DNA of 64,000 bases from Candidatus Rifleibacteriota bacterium (GTDB lineage Bacteria > Muiribacteriota > Ozemobacteria > Ozemobacterales > Ozemobacteraceae). The notes beneath the pieces are model-generated. The model did not search any database. It saw nothing but the letters and a program-made list of their open reading frames with translations, and was not told where the DNA came from. The stretch's first letter is position 1. Every line of letters starts with the position of its first letter. A program made the translations under genes and the position numbers. The DNA lies in NCBI GenBank assembly GCA_015233155.1, contig JADFYG010000010.1, positions 44,659 to 108,658 on the forward strand, given 5' to 3'. This document shows, piece by piece, positions 9,182-16,803 of this stretch.

Positions 9182-9206
9182 GGGCGGGTTTGAAACCCGC
9201 CCCTAC
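9182..9206. repeat. REP-like palindrome, copy 1
   Basis: GGCGGGTTT-G-AAACCCGCC (9183-9201) is a perfect 9-bp hairpin followed by CCTAC. An identical 24-bp stretch occurs at 44091-44114. Both copies are intergenic, which is typical of REP-type dispersed repeats. Confidence 0.7.
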
Positions 9207-9263
9207 GATACAAATGACCGAATACATAAACAAATTTCTTTGCGCTTCTGTATATCTGCCTTT

Positions 9264-9292
9264 ATTCTAGTCCAATTTGCCTGAAAACGCCA
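9264..9292 (-). promoter_or_regulatory. Possible promoter upstream of the first zinc-ribbon paralogue
   Basis: A minus-strand TAGAAT (plus 9264-9269) is preceded, 18 bases further upstream, by TTGGCG as a weak -35. The flanking bases match the block at 8832-8861. It lies about 130 bases before the start, with a REP-like palindrome in the leader. Confidence 0.3.
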
Positions 9293-9310
9293 AATCAGTA
9301 TCGCTTCGCG

Positions 9311-9464
9311 GGGCAAACGCATTAAAAATAAGGAATTGGCCTATAGCGCAGCTCATAATGAGGGAACTATGAGTAAGGTAGGGCGTGACCGCCGGGCACG
9401 CCGAAGCGCGAAGCGGCGCGCCCAGCGGTCGCGCCCTACCACAGAACTTTTAATGCGTTTGCCC
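9311..9464. mobile_element. MITE-like palindromic element, copy A
   Basis: This 154-bp element has perfect 17-bp terminal inverted repeats, GGGCAAACGCATTAAAA at 9311-9327 and its complement at 9448-9464. Inside is a GC-rich imperfect palindrome (9377-9440). Related copies are at 43207-43318, 44298-44469 and 46053-46169. It codes for nothing, so it would need a transposase in trans. Imperfect 12-bp flanking direct repeats (9299-9310 and 9467-9478, 10 of 12 identical) may be a decayed target duplication. The right end overlaps the 3' end of the glycosyltransferase gene and supplies its stop codon. Confidence 0.8.
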
Positions 9465-10337
9465 TGTATCGCATCGTGCAATGGCCGCGCGGCGGAACTG
9501 ATCATCGAGAGTACGGGCAAAAGGCATAAACCTGTGTCGCTCCCGCAAAGACCGGGTCTGCCGCATTATATTGAAACCACAGGCCGAGAAAATGCGTTCC
9601 GCGCTTTCGAACATTGGATAAGCCGGAAAAATATCGATATGCGCGATATCGGAGGGAAGTGCGGCGGGGCGGGGGCCTGGGAAAACCGCTGCCATGGCCG
9701 GGTGGCTTCCCTCAAGACTCGCCGTCTCCCGGGCGTAAGAGACCAGTTCGATCAGCTCCTCGTCTGAACCTGCGTGAACTATCAACCAACTATGTGCTGC
9801 ATCCGAAGCGCAGGAACCTTTTGTGGCATATTTTTGCGATTGAATGAAGGACACTGGAGGGTCCTCGAGATCAAGCTGCTCCATGTGTCTGGAAACTTGC
9901 CGCAACCCTGCAGTATGTTCAGCATAAAGCGGTTCAAGAAGATACGTCATGTCGAAACGGGGCATGGCGGCTCTTATTCGATTATTATAAACCGGCCATC
10001 TGAGAAGACGCGCAAGATGCAGGCATTTACATTTTTCCGGAATTAGCGAATCGTCGATTTCCCCCAGAATACCTGCCGGGAATGCATCTATAATTAGCAT
10101 GGACGGCTGTACAAGATCAAAAATATCTGCCAGCCGCGCTCTCAAAAGCGCACGGTCACGAAGACGCTCTGAAGCAACGGATATCACGCGGTTTCCCGGA
10201 TCGATGACACGCGGATCACTTGCGAAAGGTGATCCGGTAATCAATGTGACGGGCTTGTCGATGCCCAGGGTGTGTATGACGGCGGCGGCTCTGGTTAAAT
10301 GACCAAGGCCGCCACCGACCGCATAATAGCAGATCAT
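9450..10337 (-). CDS. GT-B (MurG/GT28-like) glycosyltransferase, 3' end altered by repeat insertion
   Basis: The start at 10337 was chosen because the product then opens with the GT-B first strand (ICYYAVGGGLGHLTRA) and the start lies 16 bases after the upstream stop; the frame extends further upstream only inside that gene. The 295-residue protein has a C-terminal SACGFNIMRQ...PFARTLDDQFRRA segment, equivalent to the nucleotide-sugar binding end of GT28/UGT enzymes. The last four residues, GQTH, and the stop are encoded by the terminal inverted repeat of a MITE-like element, so the natural C-terminus was probably replaced. The sugar and acceptor are unknown; whether the enzyme is active is uncertain. 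Confidence 0.72.
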   Translation of the reverse strand: MICYYAVGGGLGHLTRAAAVIHTLGIDKPVTLITGSPFASDPRVIDPGNRVISVASERLRDRALLRARLADIFDLVQPSMLIIDAFPAGILGEIDDSLIPEKCKCLHLARLLRWPVYNNRIRAAMPRFDMTYLLEPLYAEHTAGLRQVSRHMEQLDLEDPPVSFIQSQKYATKGSCASDAAHSWLIVHAGSDEELIELVSYARETASLEGSHPAMAAVFPGPRPAALPSDIAHIDIFPAYPMFESAERIFSACGFNIMRQTRSLRERHRFMPFARTLDDQFRRAAIARCDTGQTH

Positions 10338-10353
10338 ACGCAAAAATTCAGAG

Positions 10354-11070
10354 TCAGCGCTCCCGGGCAATGAGTTCAGAAAGAATGACGTAACGAAGTG
10401 TTTCAGGAATCTCCGTGAATAAAAGGATGGCCGGAGCATGCATAAATGTGGAGGAGTGACAGGAATACAACTCGTTTTCGGAGACATCCTTCACCTTTAT
10501 TTTCCTTGTATCCGCATGGAATTTGAGTTTCCCCAGCTCCTTGCCGCCTGGTCCGGTAATTGAGATCTTATCAGATTTTTTTTCCCTGATTTCGAATACA
10601 TTTTTTCCGTTGGCCGCATCAATTATTTTAGTCAGACCTGGAACCACATTTATTTTCCAAAGGGGTTTGCCATCGGGAGAAACCAGATTGAATCCGTTTC
10701 CATCTGAGATTATGAGAGCCTCAACTGTACCGTCTATTTTTCCGGAATGATAGGCACGCGTTCCATCAGAGCGCTTTTCGACGAGAATCGTTTTCATTTC
10801 CATGCCCATGAAATACGTGACCGTCTCAACTCCTGAGGCGATTCCGCGCACGAAGACTTCGTGTTCATCAGGGGCTTTGATTTTGAATTTCCCCGGTGTT
10901 TCGACGGACATGTCTTCCGCCCCCTTTTGCGGAGAACTTTTTCCAGGCGCAACATATTCGGCCTGAATGCCCGACTTTGAAGACTTATCTTCAGCTCTGA
11001 CACCTGAAATGAATAGAGCAGTAGCCGCACACACCGTGAACACGAGAACGCCAATAAAATTTTTGTTCAT
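10354..11070 (-). CDS. Exported hypothetical protein
   Basis: The start at 11070 is supported by a GGAGG motif 6-10 bases upstream and by the signal peptide that follows (hydrophobic core FIGVLVFTVCAATALFI, cleavage near VRAED). The mature part of about 210 residues is lysine-rich and beta-rich, with short repeats built around a hydrophobic strand, a DGK or GGK turn and another strand (LVSPDGKPLWKI, ITGPGGKELGKL). It ends in a helical segment. I do not recognise the family. It is followed by a glycosyltransferase gene after 16 bases, suggesting co-transcription and perhaps an envelope role. Confidence 0.65.
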   Translation of the reverse strand: MNKNFIGVLVFTVCAATALFISGVRAEDKSSKSGIQAEYVAPGKSSPQKGAEDMSVETPGKFKIKAPDEHEVFVRGIASGVETVTYFMGMEMKTILVEKRSDGTRAYHSGKIDGTVEALIISDGNGFNLVSPDGKPLWKINVVPGLTKIIDAANGKNVFEIREKKSDKISITGPGGKELGKLKFHADTRKIKVKDVSENELYSCHSSTFMHAPAILLFTEIPETLRYVILSELIARER

Positions 11071-11236
11071 GACAACCTCCGAAGGTATATAAAACGACAA
11101 AATTTATGACATCTATTTAACAAATTTCAATACCTCTTTGTATGATACGAAATAATGATATATAAGCGAGGCATTTATTCTGATTGTACCCGGTCGCACG
11201 GCTGAACGTCCCAGGGAAAAGCCTTCGGGTTCGTCT

Positions 11237-11264
11237 TTATCTGTGTTCATCTGTGTCCACCTGT
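11237..11264. repeat. CTGTGTTCATCTGTG-type dispersed repeat
   Basis: This is a short intergenic stretch of ATCTGTG-type units (ATCTGTGTTCATCTGTGTCC). It belongs to the loose family of CTCTGTG/CTCCGTGAG motifs seen around 26471, 33208, 33649, 36301, 36403 and 40887. Nothing else was seen in the gene-free stretch 11071-11306. Confidence 0.5.
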
Positions 11265-11306
11265 CGTTAATTTCCTCTTTTCCTGGTGTAAGACACCGAT
11301 TCGCAT

Positions 11307-12464
11307 TCATGACAGAACTTCTCGAAAAATGCGAAGATATGAATCGACCTCACGATTATGCGTAAACTCAACTGCAATGCGTTCTCTAAGCGCCTTCCCC
11401 ATAGTGACCAGGCGTTCGGCCGGAATATCCACACATTGCCAAAGCGCTTCGCAAAGGCCCTTCGTATCGCCGGGATGAAACAGAATCCCATCAACTCCAT
11501 CACGAACTATATCGGGGATTCCTCCGGCACGCGCCGCCAGAACAGGAAGGCCGAGCCCGCCACCCTCCAGGATTACATTCGGCATACCATCATAGAAAGA
11601 TGGGACGGCTATAAGATCACAGGCGGAATACCAGGGCAAAAGTCTGTAACGATCTGTAAACGGTACCATACTCAAAGAAAGCCGGCTTCCATGGCACGCG
11701 AGCCATTCGGTGAGTTCCGGGGCGGGTTCCCCCACCATCAGGACGTGGATTTTTTCTGAGAACCCACATTTTGCGAGAGTTTCGAGAAAAAATACGCCCC
11801 CCTTCTTGGCCTTCAGATGGCCGAACAAACCGATTACGCGTCGCCCGCCGAAAACCTCCCGCTCGCGCCAAGTTGTCGCAGTCGCACGCTCGGACGGCAG
11901 AGGATGCCATTTATCGAGATCGATTCCGTTGTGAACACATTCGATGTGAAGTTGCGGAAGCCAGTCCCGGATGCGTCGTTCGTGATCACGTGACACTACA
12001 CAGATGCGGGCAGACATGGTTAACGCCTGCTCAAGCGAAATTCTCCGCGTCGGAGAAAAAACGGCGGCGTCAAAATCGTTACCGCGAATCATCGTCACGA
12101 AAGGAACATGTAACCATCGGGCAATAACAGGCCCTGCGATCAGAGGAATACTGCCGCCGAAAGCAACAACATGCGTCAAAGGGCAAGGATCGAAATATGA
12201 CGATTCATTGAGCTTGTTCCAAAGCAGATTAGCAGCATGCGCAAAATCATCCCCGATACCAATGGAAAAATGCTTTCCACCACCTGTCCCCGATAAACGT
12301 GAATCTTTATGACGCACTGTGAAATGCGCAACATCGACAATAGCCCCCCGCAGTCGAAGAGTCTCCGTTATGCGATCACATGACTGCGCCATTCCCCCGC
12401 CATCAGGAGGAAAATGCTCGGTCATCAGAAGCAGACGTAAACGCCGGCAATCCTCCCGGTTCAA
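11307..12464 (-). CDS. GT4-family glycosyltransferase
   Basis: The 385-residue protein has the GT-B layout of glycosyltransferase family 4: an N-terminal TEHFPPDGGGMA nucleotide-free domain, CVHNGIDLDKWHP near the hinge, IGLFGHLKAKKGG at the start of the second Rossmann domain, and the donor-binding PSFYDGMPNVILEGGGLGLPV segment. The usual first Glu of the E-x7-E motif is Asp here. It is last in a minus-strand run from 15250 and overlaps the zinc-finger gene by 4 bases. A role in surface polysaccharide or glycolipid assembly is inferred; donor and acceptor cannot be read from sequence. Confidence 0.88.
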   Translation of the reverse strand: MNREDCRRLRLLLMTEHFPPDGGGMAQSCDRITETLRLRGAIVDVAHFTVRHKDSRLSGTGGGKHFSIGIGDDFAHAANLLWNKLNESSYFDPCPLTHVVAFGGSIPLIAGPVIARWLHVPFVTMIRGNDFDAAVFSPTRRISLEQALTMSARICVVSRDHERRIRDWLPQLHIECVHNGIDLDKWHPLPSERATATTWREREVFGGRRVIGLFGHLKAKKGGVFFLETLAKCGFSEKIHVLMVGEPAPELTEWLACHGSRLSLSMVPFTDRYRLLPWYSACDLIAVPSFYDGMPNVILEGGGLGLPVLAARAGGIPDIVRDGVDGILFHPGDTKGLCEALWQCVDIPAERLVTMGKALRERIAVEFTHNREVDSYLRIFREVLS

Positions 12465-12853
12465 CTGTCGAATCCGCCATCGGGAACAGATCCGGAATCA
12501 GAATCTTCGACAGCTCCGCCGTCGGGTCCGGGATCAAAAGATCTGACGTCAAATTCATCGTAATAGGTATCGCTCACGGAAGTGGAACCAAAATTGATCG
12601 GACCATACCTGGTACTCCGATAAAATCCTGTTCTGAATCGATGAAACCATGCCCCACCGGTGGATGAAACATCAACATCGATGCTCTGCTGGCGCTTCGC
12701 CCAGCAATCATAACAGACTATTCCTTCACCCGGCACGTCGGATTCGCCGTGTTCGCGACAGATATAGCGTCCGCAATCCCGACATTTGAGATCAGCGGGT
12801 GCGTCGCAGTCAAAAAGCAGGAAAAAACCTTTTTTTACCTGACATCCAGCCAT
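12461..12853 (-). CDS. Small B-box-like zinc-finger protein
   Basis: The 130-residue protein has an N-terminal Cys/His cluster: CxxC at about residues 24-27, C-x2-H at about 32-35 and CxxC at about 47-50 (CRDCG, CREHG, CYDCW). This resembles a B-box or AN1-like zinc finger. The remainder is rich in Ser, Asp, Gly and Tyr and likely disordered. It overlaps the downstream glycosyltransferase start by 4 bases and lies 6 bases after the upstream gene, so it is part of that operon. Function is unknown; protein-protein contact is the usual role of such fingers. Confidence 0.65.
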   Translation of the reverse strand: MAGCQVKKGFFLLFDCDAPADLKCRDCGRYICREHGESDVPGEGIVCYDCWAKRQQSIDVDVSSTGGAWFHRFRTGFYRSTRYGPINFGSTSVSDTYYDEFDVRSFDPGPDGGAVEDSDSGSVPDGGFDS

Positions 12854-12859
12854 GCAACT

Positions 12860-13777
12860 TCATCCTTTCGATTCGCCCGAGATGGGACGAACCCGCATGA
12901 ATAGCTCTCCGAGCGATTTAACAAACAAATCTTTCGGAAAAACATGGTCGATCTGAGATTCCATGTGGAATCTCTCTGAAGTCAGCACATGGCGGTTGTT
13001 TCCCAGGCGGTGGGCGATTCTATCCCCGCTGGTGACGCCTGAGTCACCCTGCGCCGACTCCAACTCCGGCTTCCCTGAGCCGGGGCAGGCAAGCACGTAT
13101 CGATCATGTTTTGGCGCAAGCCGCAGCTGCAGCATTTGTCTGATCTTGTATTTTGTTTTGGTCCTGATTTTAGTTTTAGAGACGCCGGTTCTTTTGCTGG
13201 TCACTTCGCGCTTTCGAATGTGATCCGTGATCTTCCAGGATAGGGTTGTTCCGTCGGCGAGACGAGTCTCTCCTTCAAGCCATGGATCCTGATACTGGTT
13301 TTCAATCGTACGCGGGTACGGCGCAAACCAGCCGGTGTTCTCCTCGCGATGAGAAATTCGCTTGGAATCAATATCGAAGCCCCGAAGATCAATGCGCATC
13401 TTCAAACCGGCATCAGAATCCATATCCTGACTTAAAATTTCGACCAAAGGCAAAATGAATTCCCGTAAATTATTATTTAGATCCCGTTTTGCCAGCATAC
13501 GATAAATTATCCATATGACAAATGTTGCTATCCACAGGAGCACTCCCAGAGGCGGAAACAACACCAAAGTTATCATACCGATGAAAAAACAGACGAAGAT
13601 GGAACAGCCGAGACCACCACGCATTCGATCTCCCGCCATGTCAAATTCAGCAAGCGGTCGTAAAAATTGAAACCACTCTTTTTTTGTCAGCACACAAACT
13701 CGCTGACGCGAGTTGATGAACTCTCGCTGACGAGCATCGAGGACACGATATTTCGCCCATGTCTCAATAAGACCCAT
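12860..13777 (-). CDS. Hypothetical membrane protein
   Basis: The 305-residue protein has a basic cytoplasmic N-terminus of about 55 residues and two adjacent transmembrane helices (about residues 57-93). A long soluble region follows, with a Thr/Lys-rich central stretch (SKRTGVSKTKIRTKTKYK), LRLAPKHDRYVL, and a C-terminal SERFHMESQIDHVF segment. I do not recognise the family. It sits between a GT4 gene (25 bases upstream) and a zinc-finger gene (6 bases downstream) in one apparent operon. It has no signal peptide and no visible catalytic motif. Confidence 0.6.
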   Translation of the reverse strand: MGLIETWAKYRVLDARQREFINSRQRVCVLTKKEWFQFLRPLAEFDMAGDRMRGGLGCSIFVCFFIGMITLVLFPPLGVLLWIATFVIWIIYRMLAKRDLNNNLREFILPLVEILSQDMDSDAGLKMRIDLRGFDIDSKRISHREENTGWFAPYPRTIENQYQDPWLEGETRLADGTTLSWKITDHIRKREVTSKRTGVSKTKIRTKTKYKIRQMLQLRLAPKHDRYVLACPGSGKPELESAQGDSGVTSGDRIAHRLGNNRHVLTSERFHMESQIDHVFPKDLFVKSLGELFMRVRPISGESKG

Positions 13778-13802
13778 ATTCGTAATAACTCCCTGCGAGT
13801 AT

Positions 13803-15017
13803 CTAGTCTATTACACGAACAGGTATTGAAATCATCCGCCCTTTCTCTGGCGGCATAATCAGCTTGTCATAAACCGCGTAAAGGGAATCTCGCGCGCGTG
13901 CCCATGTAAATAATTCGCGCACTTTCCTGCGACCGGCTTCCCCCATTTCGGCGAGTGTTTCCGGATGTTCCAGCATAATCCGCACGGCGCGGGCGAGATC
14001 CGTGGGGCGATTCGGCCGGACAAAACGTCCTTCTACACCATCGCTCATCAGTTCACGAACGGATGGAATGTCGGACGCAAGAACAGGCACTCCCGCCGCC
14101 ATTGATTCCAGGATCTTCAGCGGGCTACAGCCCTGAATCATATTCCTGGGAACGTCAGCGAGTGGAACGATTGAAAGGTTGGCGTGAGCAAGCCACGGAA
14201 GGAGTTCCTGCTGGGAAAGATTCAGCATCCAACGTGTACGGTCAATTATTCCGAGACGGGTGGCAAGTCGCTCCAGGACTTTCAGTCGAGCTTTCGAACC
14301 GGAAATACAAAGAACCAGTTCGAGATCCTGGAAGTCAGCAAGCATGGAGAATGCGAGAAATAAGGTTTCAAGGCCCTGCCATGACTGAACTGCCCCGAAA
14401 TATATCAGGTGGCGACTCGGAGCATTGCCCGGAAGCGGCGGCACAGGACCATCAACAGGAACAGCCCCATTCGGAATGACCGTGATTTTTTCCGCATCCG
14501 CACCGACGTTCAACAAACATTCACGAATGGTTCGCGAAGGACAAACGATATGGTCCGACTCATGAATGCAAAGTTGCTCTTCAGCTCTGATTTTTTCAAG
14601 AGTCCTATTGGAAAGATCAGGATAAAGAGCCGGAAGCTCAATCGATGGCAGGCCATTCACTTCATATACAGCCCGAAATTTACGTTCAGGGCAGGCGAGG
14701 AGGGGTATGCCTCCCCAGGGGTCCCGGAATTGGACAAGGGAAAGAGTATTCCGGCATTCCTCCGTCGCTTTGGCCACGAATTCTCCGAACTTCATGGCGC
14801 GTTTCAAAAAATTTGGTTCAAAAGCGAAAAAACGACGGATTTCCCATGACCCTTCACGCTGTAAAGCAGGTGATGACTGGAGACCCAGGACGGCCAGGAG
14901 ACCGCCTCCCATGTAATTAAAAAGAGCGCCGGCAGCCTCCCGAATATGAATTGCAGCTCCCTTGGCGGCCGGATACACATCGAAAGCAGCATACAAAGCC
15001 GGTATTTGATGGCCCAT
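13803..15017 (-). CDS. GT4-family glycosyltransferase
   Basis: The 404-residue GT-B enzyme has an N-terminal acceptor domain with KGAAIHIREAAGALF, a mid region VCPSRTIRECLLNVG and VIPNGAVPV, the second domain starting LIYFGAVQSWQGLETLF, and a donor-binding site CSPLKILESMAAGVPVLASD. It lies 11 bases after a small membrane-protein gene and 25 bases before an unknown membrane-protein gene, as second gene of the minus-strand operon. The GT4 assignment is clear; the substrate is not. Together with the second GT4 gene in the same operon it points to an oligosaccharide or glycolipid pathway. Confidence 0.88.
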   Translation of the reverse strand: MGHQIPALYAAFDVYPAAKGAAIHIREAAGALFNYMGGGLLAVLGLQSSPALQREGSWEIRRFFAFEPNFLKRAMKFGEFVAKATEECRNTLSLVQFRDPWGGIPLLACPERKFRAVYEVNGLPSIELPALYPDLSNRTLEKIRAEEQLCIHESDHIVCPSRTIRECLLNVGADAEKITVIPNGAVPVDGPVPPLPGNAPSRHLIYFGAVQSWQGLETLFLAFSMLADFQDLELVLCISGSKARLKVLERLATRLGIIDRTRWMLNLSQQELLPWLAHANLSIVPLADVPRNMIQGCSPLKILESMAAGVPVLASDIPSVRELMSDGVEGRFVRPNRPTDLARAVRIMLEHPETLAEMGEAGRRKVRELFTWARARDSLYAVYDKLIMPPEKGRMISIPVRVID

Positions 15018-15028
15018 GGGAACTTCTG

Positions 15029-15250
15029 CTAGCCGAGACCCTGTTTGTCGGCATAATAAATTCCGCCGATTATCAGCATTGATATAACACTGAGACTGAG
15101 AGGGCTTTCGACCACATAGGACAGCCCCATGAGGGCAATGCCTCCGATGAGAGACAGCATATGCGGTCTTTTTTTCCCATATATGAAAAAACCAGTCCCT
15201 ATGGTGCCCCAGAACATCGAGGCCATCAAAGAATTGTAATCGAAGTTCAT
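15029..15250 (-). CDS. Small two-helix membrane protein
   Basis: The start at 15250 is preferred because AGGAG lies upstream at suitable spacing; the frame continues further but without a better site. The 73-residue product has two hydrophobic helices (about residues 10-24 and 33-68) separated by a GKKRPH loop. Such small proteins are common in multi-gene envelope operons. No family is recognised. It is the first gene of a minus-strand group containing two GT4 glycosyltransferases. Confidence 0.55.
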   Translation of the reverse strand: MNFDYNSLMASMFWGTIGTGFFIYGKKRPHMLSLIGGIALMGLSYVVESPLSLSVISMLIIGGIYYADKQGLG

Positions 15251-15486
15251 GATGCCATCTCCTGACATTATCGTTTCATGCATAATCGCTATATTACTGT
15301 TATATACAGCAGATTCAGTGAGTACACACTTTGCTTCTGACATTCTATCATGAATTTTTATGCTTTTGCTGCGTCTCATTCCAGAACAAGCGCATTATGA
15401 TCTTGTATGAGAAAAATAAAATGGTGTAAAATCAGGAGTCATCCGCTGACTTCTGATGACACATTGAACGAAAGCAAAGGGAAAAT

Positions 15487-16542
15487 GTGAAACGGACGTT
15501 CTGGCTGACCGCTGTGTTCTGTATTTTTTCATTGGTCCCACTCCTGGCATTGTCCTGCCGAAACTGCGGCGCTCATCTTCCTGACGGGAGCAGGTTTTGT
15601 AATTCCTGCGGGGCTGTCCAGAACTCGAATTCTCCGGCACCGATAAAAAAGACGGGAGCCACCGCTTCCGCTACCCAACGTCCCATCGCGGGAGAAGAAA
15701 TAACCAATCAGCAGTTTATGAAGCTGTTTGCGCCATTGGAAGCCTTTGAACCGGAGCTTCGAATTTCCCGCCTGAACTCGCCACAGGTACGCTCCACCAT
15801 TCAGCTTACGCTTATTCCCGGCCTGGAAAAACTGAAAGAGAAGATGAATCAGCGGAATCTGCGCTTTTCCAAACCCCAGACAAAGTTACTGGCACTGTTT
15901 CGGGAGCGATGTGCAACTATCCTGAAATGGTCATCCACCCTTGGCATGGAGCGCAATATCGTCGCCGACAGGGTCAGTCAGCTTGCCTGTCTGCAGGAAT
16001 ATCTCCGGGTATACCTGGATGACGAAACCCTGGCCGCTATTGAAGTGCTCGAAGAGGTATACAGCAAGGAACTGGAAAACATGAAGGAACGAATCGATAA
16101 CATGAATGAAAGTGCCGGCTTCGAGAACCCCGGAGCCGCTTATCAGATAAGACAGAAAGATTTGGCGGAGCCCACAGATCAATTCACGTTTTCTTTGTTA
16201 ATGGCCAGCTCCGGCAAAAAGATCGGTAATCATATGCAGGTGTTCGATCATTCCCACAAGCTTTTGGGGCAACTGAACCTGGTACATGAAGAAAAAGGCA
16301 TCCGGAATTTTTCCGGAAAGATTTCCCGGAAAGCATTCGAAGCCATGGATTCACGTCAGGTCTGGATTGAATACGCGGTGAGAACAAAGTTTTCCACATC
16401 CTGGCAAAATCAGAAATTGCGATTGTATCTGGTTCCATGCCAGAAGCGGGATGATCCGGCCGGATATGAATACGAGGCTCTTCATGGAACAAACCCGGAA
16501 ATCGTTCGCGTCCGGTTTTTGCAGGGTATCGGTATATTCTGA
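15487..16542 (+). CDS. Exported zinc-ribbon protein
   Basis: The 351-residue protein opens with a signal peptide (hydrophobic core about residues 5-22) running straight into a zinc ribbon, CRNCG...CNSCG. The first ribbon Cys (residue 24) follows LLALS, which is close to but not a good lipobox, so lipidation and metal binding would compete for it. A Pro/Ala/Thr linker leads to a helical domain (about 70-215, KLKEKMNQRN...) and a beta-rich C-terminal domain. Exported zinc ribbons are rare, since these folds are normally cytoplasmic. The family is not recognised. A MITE-like element starts 18 bases after the stop. Confidence 0.68.
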   Translation: MKRTFWLTAVFCIFSLVPLLALSCRNCGAHLPDGSRFCNSCGAVQNSNSPAPIKKTGATASATQRPIAGEEITNQQFMKLFAPLEAFEPELRISRLNSPQVRSTIQLTLIPGLEKLKEKMNQRNLRFSKPQTKLLALFRERCATILKWSSTLGMERNIVADRVSQLACLQEYLRVYLDDETLAAIEVLEEVYSKELENMKERIDNMNESAGFENPGAAYQIRQKDLAEPTDQFTFSLLMASSGKKIGNHMQVFDHSHKLLGQLNLVHEEKGIRNFSGKISRKAFEAMDSRQVWIEYAVRTKFSTSWQNQKLRLYLVPCQKRDDPAGYEYEALHGTNPEIVRVRFLQGIGIF

Positions 16543-16560
16543 TACCAGAGGCGGTGTAAC

Positions 16561-16715
16561 CAAGGTCATTTAATTCTCACATAGCAGGGCGCGACCGCCG
16601 GGCGCGCCGAGTCCTATATCTGCAGATTAGCTCGGCTGGCCCGGCGGTCCAGCCCGACCAGTCGTCGAGTTCGGGCAATTCAAGCCATTCTCCCGGGGAA
16701 AATTAAATGACCTTG
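16561..16715. mobile_element. MITE-like element, copy E, with target duplication
   Basis: This 155-bp element has 15-bp perfect terminal inverted repeats (CAAGGTCATTTAATT at 16561-16575, complement at 16701-16715). They are flanked by an exact 9-bp direct repeat, CGGTGTAAC, at 16552-16560 and 16716-16724. The interior forms a 25-bp imperfect GC-rich stem (16587-16611 with 16631-16655), and its GCGACCGCCGGGC core matches the other elements in the window although the ends differ. The intact ends and duplication suggest fairly recent insertion. It fills most of the gene-free stretch 16543-16803. Confidence 0.85.
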
Positions 16716-16803
16716 CGGTGTAACGCGCGGGTCTTGCAATTTTTTGTGGCATGATCTAATCTGAAATGGATTTATTGCACTCTAATTTTCATTCGGGAAA
16801 ATC

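Noticed and set aside
9336..9767. An open frame on the + strand running through repeat copy A
   Set aside because: It begins inside the non-coding palindromic element and continues antisense to the glycosyltransferase gene.
15029..15379. A longer 116-residue form of the small membrane protein
   Set aside because: The extra N-terminal 43 residues lack a ribosome binding site and features, while the ATG at 15250 has AGGAG upstream.
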